Part shown: in pieces, positions 43,737 to 51,840 of the stretch
How the letters are laid out: each line of letters begins with the position of its first letter
How positions within the stretch are numbered: the stretch's first letter is position 1
Assembly: GCF_902729445.1 (NCBI RefSeq)
Contig: NZ_CACVCE010000073.1
Coordinates: forward strand, 62,001-126,000
Reading direction: 5' to 3'
DNA from: Magnetospirillum sp902729445
GTDB taxonomy: Bacteria; Pseudomonadota; Alphaproteobacteria; Rhodospirillales; Magnetospirillaceae
DNA length: 64,000 bases
Translations under genes and position numbers: made by a program
Notes under the pieces: generated by a model
Databases searched by the model: none
Told to the model about the DNA's origin: nothing
The model's input: only the letters and a program-made list of their open reading frames with translations

Positions 43737-44821
43737 TGTTCCTTCAGCATCGTCGTCTGCGCCGCCGACAGGTCAAGGTCGGTTCGGCTCGACAGGCAAT
43801 AGTGGAAATAGTTGCAATGCAGGCAGTGGTCGCCGTTGGCGGCGACCAGGTCCCGGGTGAATTTCGCCCGTGGTCCGGTCCAGATTTCCTCGAGGGTCTG
43901 CTCCAGCAGGTTGCCGACCAGGAAATGGTTGTTGCACAGATAGACATGGCCGTTCCATCGGATGCGGACTTCGGTCATCGGCGCGGCACAGCGGCCGGGA
44001 TGGGGGTCGGGTGGGGTGACGGGCGGCAGTGGATCGGGCAGGGCCGAGTACATGATGCGGTTGTGGTAGAGGTGGCCGAAGCGTTCGGCGAAGCGCGGCG
44101 TCATCATCAGCGAGCCTGACAGCTGGATGCGCCGTTGGGAATCGATCAGATGCTGGGCCGCGCTCTCGGTCGCCTGATAGAAGCTCTCGGGGTCACTGGC
44201 CAGCATCTGGTCGTGTAGGAAGGTGTTGTTCTGGCGGTCCGATGAAACCATCAAGACCAGCCCATCGACCCCGATGTCGTCCCACATGTCGACGGCGGCG
44301 TTGATGTCGCAAAGATTGGCCCGCAGCATGGTGTAGTTGGCGTGGATTGCGGTGCGGCTGCGGTCCAGGCGGGCGATGAAGGCCTTGATACGCTCCAGGG
44401 TCGGCTGGAACTTGGCGCCGACCCGCAGATATTCGTACAGGTCGGGCGTCGCCGCATCGAACGACAGGTTGACGGACTTGAACACCGAGTAATCGGCAAT
44501 GCCGTCCAGCATGCGATCGGTCAGCAACGTCCCGTTGGTGGTCAGGCTGACCTGGTACCCCAATTCACCCAGTACATTGAGCAAGGTGGGAAATTCTGGA
44601 TGGGTGGTCGGCTCGTGCGTCGTGCCCACCTTGCAATGGGCGCCGTCCCGCACGCCAAGCTTGGCGATCGCCTCGATGGGCAGCGCCACCTTGGTAAGTT
44701 CCTCCTGAGGCACATGGCAAGAACGGCACCGCAGGTTGCAATTGTGGACCGGTTCAAGGTCGATGAGCGTCGGGCTCTCTGCCAAGGATATCGGGGCCAG
44801 GATACTCGGGAGTGGTTCCAT
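43730..44821 (-). CDS. Radical SAM/SPASM-type protein
   Basis: A 363-residue radical SAM enzyme. The 4Fe-4S motif is CNLRCRSC (CX3CX2C) near residue 28, placed as in MoaA/PqqE-like proteins. SAM-binding strands follow (VSLTTNGTLLTD, FKSVNLSFDAATPDLYEYLR). Near the C-terminus a SPASM-type cluster is seen: PGRCAAPM, VRIRWNGHVYLCNN, then DHCLHCNYFHYC. Such proteins modify peptides or act on small metabolites. No peptide precursor is evident next to it. The nearest divergent gene, 267 bases away, encodes a PEP-CTERM protein. Confidence 0.85.
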   Translation of the reverse strand: MEPLPSILAPISLAESPTLIDLEPVHNCNLRCRSCHVPQEELTKVALPIEAIAKLGVRDGAHCKVGTTHEPTTHPEFPTLLNVLGELGYQVSLTTNGTLLTDRMLDGIADYSVFKSVNLSFDAATPDLYEYLRVGAKFQPTLERIKAFIARLDRSRTAIHANYTMLRANLCDINAAVDMWDDIGVDGLVLMVSSDRQNNTFLHDQMLASDPESFYQATESAAQHLIDSQRRIQLSGSLMMTPRFAERFGHLYHNRIMYSALPDPLPPVTPPDPHPGRCAAPMTEVRIRWNGHVYLCNNHFLVGNLLEQTLEEIWTGPRAKFTRDLVAANGDHCLHCNYFHYCLSSRTDLDLSAAQTTMLKEQT

Positions 44822-45088
44822 CGATCCTCGTTTCGCGCTTCACGTGGGCTTTGATCGTCACGCTACTCCGGATGGTCGGCTGCGTCCACGAAGTGGTGAC
44901 CTGTCGGCGCCGGAAGGGCGGGGCGGACATGAACCTGTAAGCTCCCTTTGACAGGCTTGGGACCGGCGGATGGTCAATCCATTGATAGATAACAAATAAG
45001 ACGTTTGGCCGAGGTTTTGCATTTAATGCCGATGACGATGGGGCGACGCCCTTTCATTTCGGTTCAAGATGCTGGACGGGATGCCGAC

Positions 45089-45865
45089 ATGAGAAAGTCC
45101 TTGATGATCGGGGCCTTGGCCCTTTCCTTCGGCGCCGCAACGGCTTTACCGGCCTTGGCCTCGCCGATCACCATCACCAATGTCGGAATTACCCATTTCG
45201 AGAAGATCACCCTGACCGGAGGCGCCTTGGGGGGCGCTACCTGGAACGGGGTCTATAGCGGCCAGATCGAGTTGATGACCCCCGGCGGCGAGTTGGGGGT
45301 ATGGTGCGTCGATCTGTTCCACGACATCTATCTGGGGCACCAATACAGTGGCACGGTCGTCGCGTTGACCACCGACAACAGGGATTCACCCGCGGTCCTG
45401 ACCACGGATCAGAAATCCAGGATCGCTGCCATCGCCGCCTTTGGCAATGCCGTGTTGGATTTGCGCGACCCTAAAAGCTTTGATGCCGTCACCCTGGCGG
45501 CATTCACCGCCGACCTCGACCGTTTCAAGGCCGACCACCCAGCGGATTATTCCATGCTCGATACGTATTCCAGTGCGGCTTCCGCCGCCGTCCAAGCTGC
45601 GATCTGGGAGGTCGAGTATCGCCTGACGGCCACCAGCGCGGACGCGAATTTCGGTGCGGCGCTGGCCGTGATCAAGGCCCAGGCATCGAACTATTTCGGC
45701 AATATCGGTGGCCATGCCCTGGCCATCGCCGACCCCGCCCACCCCAACGTCCGGGTTCAGACGCAGTGGGTTTCCCAGGTTCCCGAGCCATCATCGCTGT
45801 TGGTGTTCGTCGCAGCCCTGGTGGGATTGGCGATCCGGTACGCCCTCCGCGCCAAGGCGATCTGA
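45089..45865 (+). CDS. PEP-CTERM sorting domain protein
   Basis: A 258-residue exported protein. A signal peptide (MRKSLMIGALALSFGAATALPALA) is followed by a beta-rich domain with GVWCVDLFHDIYLG, and a C-terminal PEP-CTERM signal: VPEPSSLLVF, a hydrophobic helix and basic residues RALRAK-type tail. These proteins are processed by exosortase and linked to exopolysaccharide. No exosortase is in the window. The 267-base region upstream (44822-45088) and the AT-rich region downstream (45866-46128) hold no other gene. Confidence 0.85.
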   Translation: MRKSLMIGALALSFGAATALPALASPITITNVGITHFEKITLTGGALGGATWNGVYSGQIELMTPGGELGVWCVDLFHDIYLGHQYSGTVVALTTDNRDSPAVLTTDQKSRIAAIAAFGNAVLDLRDPKSFDAVTLAAFTADLDRFKADHPADYSMLDTYSSAASAAVQAAIWEVEYRLTATSADANFGAALAVIKAQASNYFGNIGGHALAIADPAHPNVRVQTQWVSQVPEPSSLLVFVAALVGLAIRYALRAKAI

Positions 45866-46063
45866 AACCCGGCCATCCCGGCAGGGAAGATCGCAAAAAG
45901 TGCAATGCAGATATAGCCCTGGCGGTTGTCCGGTGGCACGGATGGCAATGATACGAAAATTAAATAATCCGTAGCTCATGTGTATCGCCTGCATTTCCAT
46001 CATGGCCGTATGCGTGGCGCTTCCAGGGGAAAACGTTGCATCCTCCGCTGAAATACGGTAATA

Positions 46064-46077
46064 GGTATTGAAATACC
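46064..46077. promoter_or_regulatory. Inverted repeat upstream of the pad operon, candidate operator
   Basis: The sequence GGTATT-GA-AATACC forms a perfect 6+6 inverted repeat, 52 bases before the first pad gene and inside an AT-rich stretch (about 45940-46085). It is a plausible binding site for a repressor of the operon. No regulator gene is adjacent, so the binding protein is unknown. Confidence 0.4.
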
Positions 46078-46128
46078 AAATTAGCCGACAGCCACAACAA
46101 GATCGGCAACCGGGAGGAGGACACGCGC

Positions 46129-46698
46129 ATGCATGAAGTGCGCATCCATGGCCGTGGCGGCCAGGGCGCGGTGCTGGCGTCGGGCATTCTGGCTGCGGCG
46201 CTGGTGGGTGAGGGGCGGCACGTCATGGCCATCCCCGCCTTCGGGTTCGAGCGGCGCGGCGCCCCGGTGGTGGCGTTCCTGCGCTTCGACGATCACGAGA
46301 TCCGTCGCGTCACCAACATCTATGCCCCCGACACGGTGATCGTCATTGATCCCACCGTGGCGCGCTCGGTCGATGTGTTCGCCGGCATGAAGCCTGGCGG
46401 CACCCTGGTTCAGTCCACCAAGAAGGCGGCGGCCGACATGGTGCTGCCGTCCCATCTGGCCCGCGTGGCTCTGTGCGACGCCGTCGGCATCGCCATGGCC
46501 ATCTTCAAGCGGCCGATCACCAACACCATCATGCTGGGCGCCTTCGCGCGTGCCACCGGCCTGGTCGGCATCGACTCGCTGGTGGCGGCGCTGGAAGCCA
46601 CCGACTTCCGCGACGCCGGCCTGAAGCAGAACATCGAGGCGGTCCGGCGCGGCTTCGACGAAACCATCATCACCCAACTGGCGGCGCAAGCGGCATGA
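46129..46698 (+). CDS. padE: Phenylglyoxylate dehydrogenase, gamma subunit
   Basis: A 189-residue gamma subunit of the 2-oxoacid:acceptor oxidoreductase superfamily (MHEVRIHGRGGQGAVLASGILAAAL start). It is the first gene of a five-gene operon whose subunit order gamma, ferredoxin, alpha, FAD/NAD subunit and beta is that of padEFGHI of denitrifying Azoarcus. Together the enzyme oxidises phenylglyoxylate and CoA to benzoyl-CoA and CO2. GGGAGGAGG precedes ATG. Identity as phenylglyoxylate dehydrogenase rather than a pyruvate or indolepyruvate enzyme rests on the operon order and the NAD subunit. Confidence 0.85.
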   Translation: MHEVRIHGRGGQGAVLASGILAAALVGEGRHVMAIPAFGFERRGAPVVAFLRFDDHEIRRVTNIYAPDTVIVIDPTVARSVDVFAGMKPGGTLVQSTKKAAADMVLPSHLARVALCDAVGIAMAIFKRPITNTIMLGAFARATGLVGIDSLVAALEATDFRDAGLKQNIEAVRRGFDETIITQLAAQAA

Positions 46699-46961
46699 CC
46701 CGAAACGCACCCGACAACCTTTGTCCCATCGCGGTCAACCTGTCCGAGATGCTGACCGGCGACTGGCGCGCCATGCGCCCGGTGGTCGATCGCGACCGCT
46801 GCGTCAAATGCGCCACCTGCTGGCTTTACTGCCCGGTCCAGTGCATCACCGAGAAGCCGACATGGTTCGACGTCAACCTGGCGACCTGCAAGGGCTGCGG
46901 CATCTGCGCCACCGAATGCCCGCACCGCGCCATCACCATGGTCGAAGAGACGGAAGACTGA
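46695..46961 (+). CDS. padF: Phenylglyoxylate dehydrogenase, delta (ferredoxin) subunit
   Basis: An 88-residue two-cluster ferredoxin subunit. Two 4Fe-4S motifs are visible: CVKCATCWLYCPVQC (about 39-53) and CKGCGICATECPHRA (about 67-81). It passes electrons from the catalytic centre. The ATG overlaps the padE stop by four bases (ATGA), indicating translational coupling. The small size and position match the delta subunit of 2-oxoacid:ferredoxin oxidoreductases. Confidence 0.88.
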   Translation: MTRNAPDNLCPIAVNLSEMLTGDWRAMRPVVDRDRCVKCATCWLYCPVQCITEKPTWFDVNLATCKGCGICATECPHRAITMVEETED

Positions 46962-46962
46962 C

Positions 46963-48195
46963 ATGAGCGCACCCGCCACCCTGAAGGCCACCAGCCGCAC
47001 CATGGTCATCGACGGCAACGAGGCCGCCGCCTGGGGCGCGGCTTTGTCCCGTCCCGACGTCGTCGCCGTTTATCCGATCACGCCGCAATCCTCGCTGGTC
47101 GAGTATCTGGCCAAGTTCATCGCCGAGGGCAAGATGGACGCCGAGTTGATGGACGTCGAGGGCGAGCATTCGGTCCTTTCGGTCCTGCACGGCGCCTGCC
47201 TGGCCGGCGGGCGGACCTATTCGGCCACCTCGGCCCAGGGGCTGGCCTATATGTTCGAGCCCTATTTCCGCACGCCCGGCCTGCGCCTGCCGATGGTGGT
47301 GTCGCTGGTGACCCGCGATTCGGTGACGCCTTGCTGCGTGTGGGGCGGCCAGCAGGACGCCATGACCGTCAAGGAAGTCGGCTGGATCCAGATGTATTGC
47401 GAGACCCAGCAGGAAATCTGCGACTCGATCCCCATCGCCTACAAGGTGGCGGAACATGCCGACGTCATGCTGCCGGTCAATGTCTGCCACGACGGCAACT
47501 ACCTGTCCTACGGCGTCGCCCGCGTCGATCTGCCCGAACAAGAGGTGGTCGATGCCTTCCTGGGCGAAAAGAACGTCAACTGGCATGCCTGCCTGGACCC
47601 GGAACGGCCGATGGCGGTCGATCCGCTGACCGGCGGGGCCGGCGGCATCGGGCCTTCGACCTTCGTGCGCTACCGCAAGGGCCAGTGCGCCGGCATGGCC
47701 TCTGCGCTTGATGTCATCGTCGCGGCCCACGAGGATTGGGGCCGGCGCACCGGCCGCTATTGGTCGCCCCTGATCGAGGAATACCGCATGGAGGATGCCG
47801 AGGTGGCGCTGGTCACCATCGGCTCGATGACGGGGGCCGCCAAGGACGCGGTGGACGATGCCCGCCTGGACGGCCGCAAGGTCGGCCTGGTCAAGATCAA
47901 GACCTTCCGGCCGTTCCCGGCGAAAGTCATCGCCAAGGCGCTGTCGAAGGTCAAGGCGGTCGGCGTGGTCGATCGCGCCGTCAATTTCGGCTGGAATTGC
48001 GGCCCGGTCTTCCAGGAGGTGCTGGCCGCCCTGTACGCCAACCCGACCCGCGTGCCGCTGATCAGCTTCATCGGCGGCCTGGCCGGAGCCGACATCACGC
48101 CCGAGCATTTCGGCCGCGCCATCGCCGACACCGTGCGTGTCGCCGCCGGCGAGACCATGTCCTCGCCGATCTGGCTCAACGAATTCGATCAATAG
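46963..48195 (+). CDS. padG: Phenylglyoxylate dehydrogenase, alpha subunit
   Basis: A 410-residue alpha subunit (pyrimidine-binding-type domain of 2-oxoacid oxidoreductases). Typical blocks are VVAVYPITPQSSLVEYLAKF near residue 33, EGEHSVLSVLHGACLAGGRTYSATSAQGL near 66, and VALVTIGSMTGAAKDAVDD in the C-terminal domain III. It pairs with the TPP-binding beta subunit encoded by the fifth gene. The start follows the padF stop by one base. All subunits of the complex are present in this operon. Confidence 0.9.
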   Translation: MSAPATLKATSRTMVIDGNEAAAWGAALSRPDVVAVYPITPQSSLVEYLAKFIAEGKMDAELMDVEGEHSVLSVLHGACLAGGRTYSATSAQGLAYMFEPYFRTPGLRLPMVVSLVTRDSVTPCCVWGGQQDAMTVKEVGWIQMYCETQQEICDSIPIAYKVAEHADVMLPVNVCHDGNYLSYGVARVDLPEQEVVDAFLGEKNVNWHACLDPERPMAVDPLTGGAGGIGPSTFVRYRKGQCAGMASALDVIVAAHEDWGRRTGRYWSPLIEEYRMEDAEVALVTIGSMTGAAKDAVDDARLDGRKVGLVKIKTFRPFPAKVIAKALSKVKAVGVVDRAVNFGWNCGPVFQEVLAALYANPTRVPLISFIGGLAGADITPEHFGRAIADTVRVAAGETMSSPIWLNEFDQ

Positions 48196-48205
48196 GGGAC
48201 CGACC

Positions 48206-49456
48206 ATGCCCGAAGCCAAATATCTGCTGGTCGGTTCGTCCCATGCCGGCCTGGAAGCCCTCCGGGCCATCCGCCGGCTGGATTCCGACGGCAGCATGGC
48301 CATGCTGACCAAGGATAGCCAGCTGCCCTATTCGCCGACCGTGCTGCCCTATGTGATGAGCGGGCGTTCGAAGCCCGACGCGGTGATCTTGCGCGATCAG
48401 GCCTTTTTCGACGAAACCGGCTGCGTGTATGCCCCGGGCCAGGCGGCCCAGTCGCTGGACACCAAGGCCCGGGTGGTGACGCTGGCCGATGGCGTCCAAT
48501 GGCGCTACGAGCGGCTGCTGATCGCCACCGGGGCGGCCCCGGCCATCCCGCCGATCCCCGGGCTGCAATCCGTGCCGTTCCATGTGCTGCGCACCCTGGA
48601 CGACGCCGTTACCTTGCGCACGCGCATGGGCCTGGCGCGGCGTGCCGTGGTGCTGGGCGCCGGCCTGGTCGGCCTGCATGCCGCCGAAACCCTGGCCGAG
48701 GCCGGCCTGGCGGTGAGCGTGATCGAGATGAAGACCCAGGTCTTGCCCGGCTATATCGACGCCAAGGCGTCCGCACGCATCGAGGCGGCCTTCGCCAGCC
48801 ATGGCATCAAGCTGCTGCTGGGCCGCACCGCGACCCAGGTGGCGGCTCTGGACGGCGGCGTCGGCGTGACCACCGATGACGGCCGCGCCATCGAAGGCGA
48901 CATGCTGCTGGTCGCCACCGGCGTCAGGTCCTGCACCGAATGGCTGGCCGGATCGGGGATCGAGATCGATCGCGGTGTTCTGGTGGATGATCGCATGCGC
49001 ACCTCGGCCCCCGACGTGTGGGCGGCCGGCGACGTGGCGCAGGGGCTGGATTTCGCCTCGGGTGAGCGACAGGTGTTGGGCATCATCCCCACCGCCGTCG
49101 AACAGGGCCGCATCGCTGGCTTCGACATGGCGGGTGATGCCAAGCAAAAGCCGTGGGTCGGCGGCCTTCCGGTCAACACCTATCGCTTCTTCGGCCGTCC
49201 TGCCGTGTCGGTGGGGCAGGCGGCAGCGGTTGGCGACGGCTTCGAGGTGGTCGAGCAGGAGCAGCCCCGCACCTATCGTCGCATCGTGCTGGCCGACAAC
49301 CGGCTGGTCGGCATCATCACCGTCGATGATCCGTTCGACGCCGGCATCATGGGCGAACTGATCCGCCGCCGCGTCGATCTGGGCGCCGTCAAGGAATCCT
49401 TCCTGGCCGATCCGACCCAGGTCGGGCGCCGCCTGATGAGCGAGATGTGGAGATAG
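48206..49456 (+). CDS. padH: Phenylglyoxylate dehydrogenase, epsilon subunit (FAD/NAD oxidoreductase)
   Basis: A 416-residue FAD-dependent NAD(H) oxidoreductase of the pyridine nucleotide-disulfide family. The FAD-binding N-terminus (YLLVGSSHAGLEALRAI) is followed by the second dinucleotide fold VVLGAGLVGLHAAETLAEAG (near 146) and DVWAAGDVAQG in the FAD site. There is no redox-active disulfide. It lets the enzyme reduce NAD directly, a distinguishing trait of phenylglyoxylate dehydrogenase compared with ferredoxin-only relatives. ATG 48206 is ten bases after the padG stop. The end nearly touches padI. Confidence 0.88.
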   Translation: MPEAKYLLVGSSHAGLEALRAIRRLDSDGSMAMLTKDSQLPYSPTVLPYVMSGRSKPDAVILRDQAFFDETGCVYAPGQAAQSLDTKARVVTLADGVQWRYERLLIATGAAPAIPPIPGLQSVPFHVLRTLDDAVTLRTRMGLARRAVVLGAGLVGLHAAETLAEAGLAVSVIEMKTQVLPGYIDAKASARIEAAFASHGIKLLLGRTATQVAALDGGVGVTTDDGRAIEGDMLLVATGVRSCTEWLAGSGIEIDRGVLVDDRMRTSAPDVWAAGDVAQGLDFASGERQVLGIIPTAVEQGRIAGFDMAGDAKQKPWVGGLPVNTYRFFGRPAVSVGQAAAVGDGFEVVEQEQPRTYRRIVLADNRLVGIITVDDPFDAGIMGELIRRRVDLGAVKESFLADPTQVGRRLMSEMWR

Positions 49457-49458
49457 TC

Positions 49459-50868
49459 ATGTCGATCGCCTACGACACCATTGCCTTCAGGCCTTCCAAG
49501 TGCGACGGCTGCGGCGAGTGCATGACGGCCTGCAGTTCGGTCAAGCAGGGCACGTCGCGCATTTCCATCGTGCCGGGCGCCAAGGCCGGCGCCTTCGAGA
49601 TGGCGCTGTGCCGCCAGTGCGGCGATCCCAAATGCGTGATGGTCTGTCCGGCCGGGGCGCTGGCCAAGAACGGCGCCTCGGGGGTGATCGACTGGAATTC
49701 CGACAAGTGCGTCGATTGCCTGCTGTGCACCTCGGGCTGTGCCTATGGGGCGATTTCCGCCGATCCGGTCGGTGGCCGCGTCATCAAGTGCGACCAGTGC
49801 GACGGCGATCCGGCCTGCGTGGCGGCCTGCCCTTCCAGCGCGCTGGAATGGGGCGGGGCCGGCAGCATCTATAACCGTTTCGGCGAGATGGAGGACATGT
49901 TCGTCCCCGGTCTGGCCGGCTGCCAGGGCTGCAATTCCGAACTGATCATGCGCCACGTCATGCGCCGCGTCGGCCGCAATTCGGTGCTGGCGACGCCGCC
50001 AGGCTGTATCCCCGGCATGGGCTCGGTCGGCTATAACGGCAAGACCGGCACCAAGGTTCCGGTGTTCCATCCGCTCTTGACCAACACCGCCTCGATGCTG
50101 GCCGGCATCCGGCGCTATTACGACAAGGTCGGGCGCAAGGATATCGTGGTCATGGCCCTGGCCGGCGACGGCGGAACCGTCGATTGCGGCTTCCACGCCG
50201 TGTCGGGTGCGGCCGAGCGCGGCGAGAAGATCTTGTATGTCTGCGTCGATAATGAAGGCTACATGAATACCGGCATGCAGCGTTCGGGGGCGACGCCTTA
50301 CGGCTCGTGGACCTCGACCACGCCGGTCGGCGACAAGCTGAAGGGCAAGACCCAGGACGCCAAGAACATGCCGATGATCATGGTGGCCCACCGGGCCGCC
50401 TATGTCGCCACGGCGTCCACCGCCTACATGGAAGAGCTTTACGACAAGCTCGACCGCGCCATCGAGGCCTCGTTCAAGGGCTTTTCCTATCTGCACATCT
50501 ATTCGCCATGCCCGACCGGCTGGCGTGTCGCCTCGAACAAGGTGATCGAGGCCTGCCGCATGTCGGTGGAATCGAACTTCGTGACCCTTTGGGAATACAC
50601 CCCGGAAGCCGGCCTGCGCTTCACCCGCTCGCCCGATCGGCCGATTCCGGTGGCCGATTACGCCAGGACCATCGGCAAATACCGCCACTTGGACGCCGAC
50701 CAGCTCGCCCACATTCAAGCCAAGGTGGACGAGCAGGTGGCGCTGCTGAAGCGGCTGGCGGGTGAAGTCGCCACCGCGCCGGCAGCGCTTGCGGCGGCTC
50801 CGGCCCGGACCTCCACACCGGACGGGGCCGCCACACCCCCCTTGCGACACGAGACCTTCCGGCCGTGA
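49459..50868 (+). CDS. padI: Phenylglyoxylate dehydrogenase, beta subunit (Fe-S plus TPP domain)
   Basis: A 469-residue fusion. The N-terminal 150 residues form a HycB/DMSO-reductase-B-like iron-sulfur module with several CX2CX2CX3C-type groups (CDGCGECMTAC, CRQCGDPKC, CVDCLLCTSGC, CDQCDGDPACVAAC), about four clusters. The rest is the TPP-binding beta domain: GCQGCNSELIMRHV, GDGGTVDCGFHAVSGAAERG (TPP/Mg motif) and VDNEGYMNTGMQRS. ATG 49459 has GGAG close upstream; GTG 49447 is an alternative. The C-terminal 40 residues are Ala/Pro-rich. The Fe-S extension is longer than in simple pyruvate enzymes and would route electrons to PadH. Confidence 0.88.
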   Translation: MSIAYDTIAFRPSKCDGCGECMTACSSVKQGTSRISIVPGAKAGAFEMALCRQCGDPKCVMVCPAGALAKNGASGVIDWNSDKCVDCLLCTSGCAYGAISADPVGGRVIKCDQCDGDPACVAACPSSALEWGGAGSIYNRFGEMEDMFVPGLAGCQGCNSELIMRHVMRRVGRNSVLATPPGCIPGMGSVGYNGKTGTKVPVFHPLLTNTASMLAGIRRYYDKVGRKDIVVMALAGDGGTVDCGFHAVSGAAERGEKILYVCVDNEGYMNTGMQRSGATPYGSWTSTTPVGDKLKGKTQDAKNMPMIMVAHRAAYVATASTAYMEELYDKLDRAIEASFKGFSYLHIYSPCPTGWRVASNKVIEACRMSVESNFVTLWEYTPEAGLRFTRSPDRPIPVADYARTIGKYRHLDADQLAHIQAKVDEQVALLKRLAGEVATAPAALAAAPARTSTPDGAATPPLRHETFRP

Positions 50869-50873
50869 TCGGA

Positions 50874-50899
50874 AAGGGCCGTCCCCCGGGGCGGCCCTT
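50874..50899 (+). terminator. Terminator hairpin of the pad operon
   Basis: AAGGGCCG...CGGCCCTT-type stem with one G-T wobble (arms 50874-50883 and 50890-50899) directly behind the padI stop, followed by ATTGCGTTGT, a weak T-tract. It is a likely end of the pad transcript. Confidence 0.55.
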
Positions 50900-51059
50900 A
50901 TTGCGTTGTCCGTCCATTCACAGCGCGTTGTGCGTGCGTTGGCTGCCGCCGCGAACGGCGTTTATGACGAAAGGTTAGGATGGTGCGCAATCGGGGTTGA
51001 TGAATACCCGGCCATCCGCATGAGGGAGCGGGGAGGCCAAGAACTGAACGAGAGCCGCC

Positions 51060-51728
51060 ATGAACGCCTGCGCCCCCTTGCATCGGACCTATGACAACGC
51101 CGTCCTGGCCTTCGCCCGCTTCCTCGAGGAGCAGGCGGTGGACGGGGCCGTTCCCGTGGATCGCATCCGCGCCCTGGCCGACCGCCTGGTCGCCGAAGGC
51201 GGCGAGCTGGAACCCCACTTCTCGGCCGCCGAGGCGCTGTGCGTCTCGCAAGTGCGCGCGCACCAACTGGATGCCGAGCGCCACAATTATCTGGGCCGCA
51301 TCATTGCCAAGCGGCTGGCCCATCTGCTGGACGATCCGTCCAGCGGCATTCTGCGCGACCATCTGGGCCAGTTGTTCGTGGCCATTCGCCTGATCCTGGG
51401 CGATCAGGTTTATTCCGCCCTGCAGAATAATGCCTCTGCCATCGCCCGGGAATGGGCCGGACCCGACGGCGCCATCGACTGGGACGGCTTTTACGGTGAC
51501 AGCCGCGTCCAGCACATCCGCGACCGGGTCCGTTTCGCCCTGGCGCGGGCGTTCCAGCGTTTCCAGGCCCGCAAGGACTGGTTCCTGACCGTCATGAACA
51601 GCCATCCGCACGCGCGGTCTGTCGGGCCGGGCTCGTTCGTCCTGGCCGATGCTCCGCAGATTTCCACCATCCCCTACTTTGGAGAGCCCCAACTGGTCTT
51701 ACTGGTCGATTGCCTGCTGGCAAAGTAA
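51060..51728 (+). CDS. Unrecognised 222-residue protein upstream of the hemerythrin fusion
   Basis: A soluble, largely alpha-helical protein with no signal peptide or known motif. It has several histidines and acidic residues scattered in helices (AALCVSQVRAHQLDAERHNYLGRI-type region near 60-85). The gene lies 112 bases before the MBL-cNMP-hemerythrin gene on the same strand, so cotranscription is possible, though a promoter could sit in the AT-rich gap (51729-51840). I do not recognise the family. The 190-base region before it (50869-51059) carries the pad terminator and little else. Confidence 0.7.
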   Translation: MNACAPLHRTYDNAVLAFARFLEEQAVDGAVPVDRIRALADRLVAEGGELEPHFSAAEALCVSQVRAHQLDAERHNYLGRIIAKRLAHLLDDPSSGILRDHLGQLFVAIRLILGDQVYSALQNNASAIAREWAGPDGAIDWDGFYGDSRVQHIRDRVRFALARAFQRFQARKDWFLTVMNSHPHARSVGPGSFVLADAPQISTIPYFGEPQLVLLVDCLLAK

Positions 51729-51840
51729 GGCCTTCACCCTAGGATTTGCATTAAATTGTCAGGCTAACCCCTTGCCCGGGTTGATATGCACCAGCCAAAG
51801 GCCTAGCATATTTTTCGCGGGGAGTATGTTGGGGTGGGCG

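Noticed and set aside
44948..44953. TTGACA hexamer as -35 of a promoter for the PEP-CTERM gene
   Set aside because: No acceptable -10 hexamer occurs 16-18 bases downstream.
45916..45945. Possible sigma-54 promoter (TGGCACGGATGGCAATG) upstream of the pad operon
   Set aside because: The GG and GC dinucleotides are eight bases apart instead of ten, so the -24/-12 spacing is wrong.
46129..50868. Assignment of the five-gene operon to indolepyruvate or pyruvate:ferredoxin oxidoreductase
   Set aside because: The additional FAD/NAD subunit and the gene order fit phenylglyoxylate dehydrogenase better, though only phylogeny or assay would be decisive.
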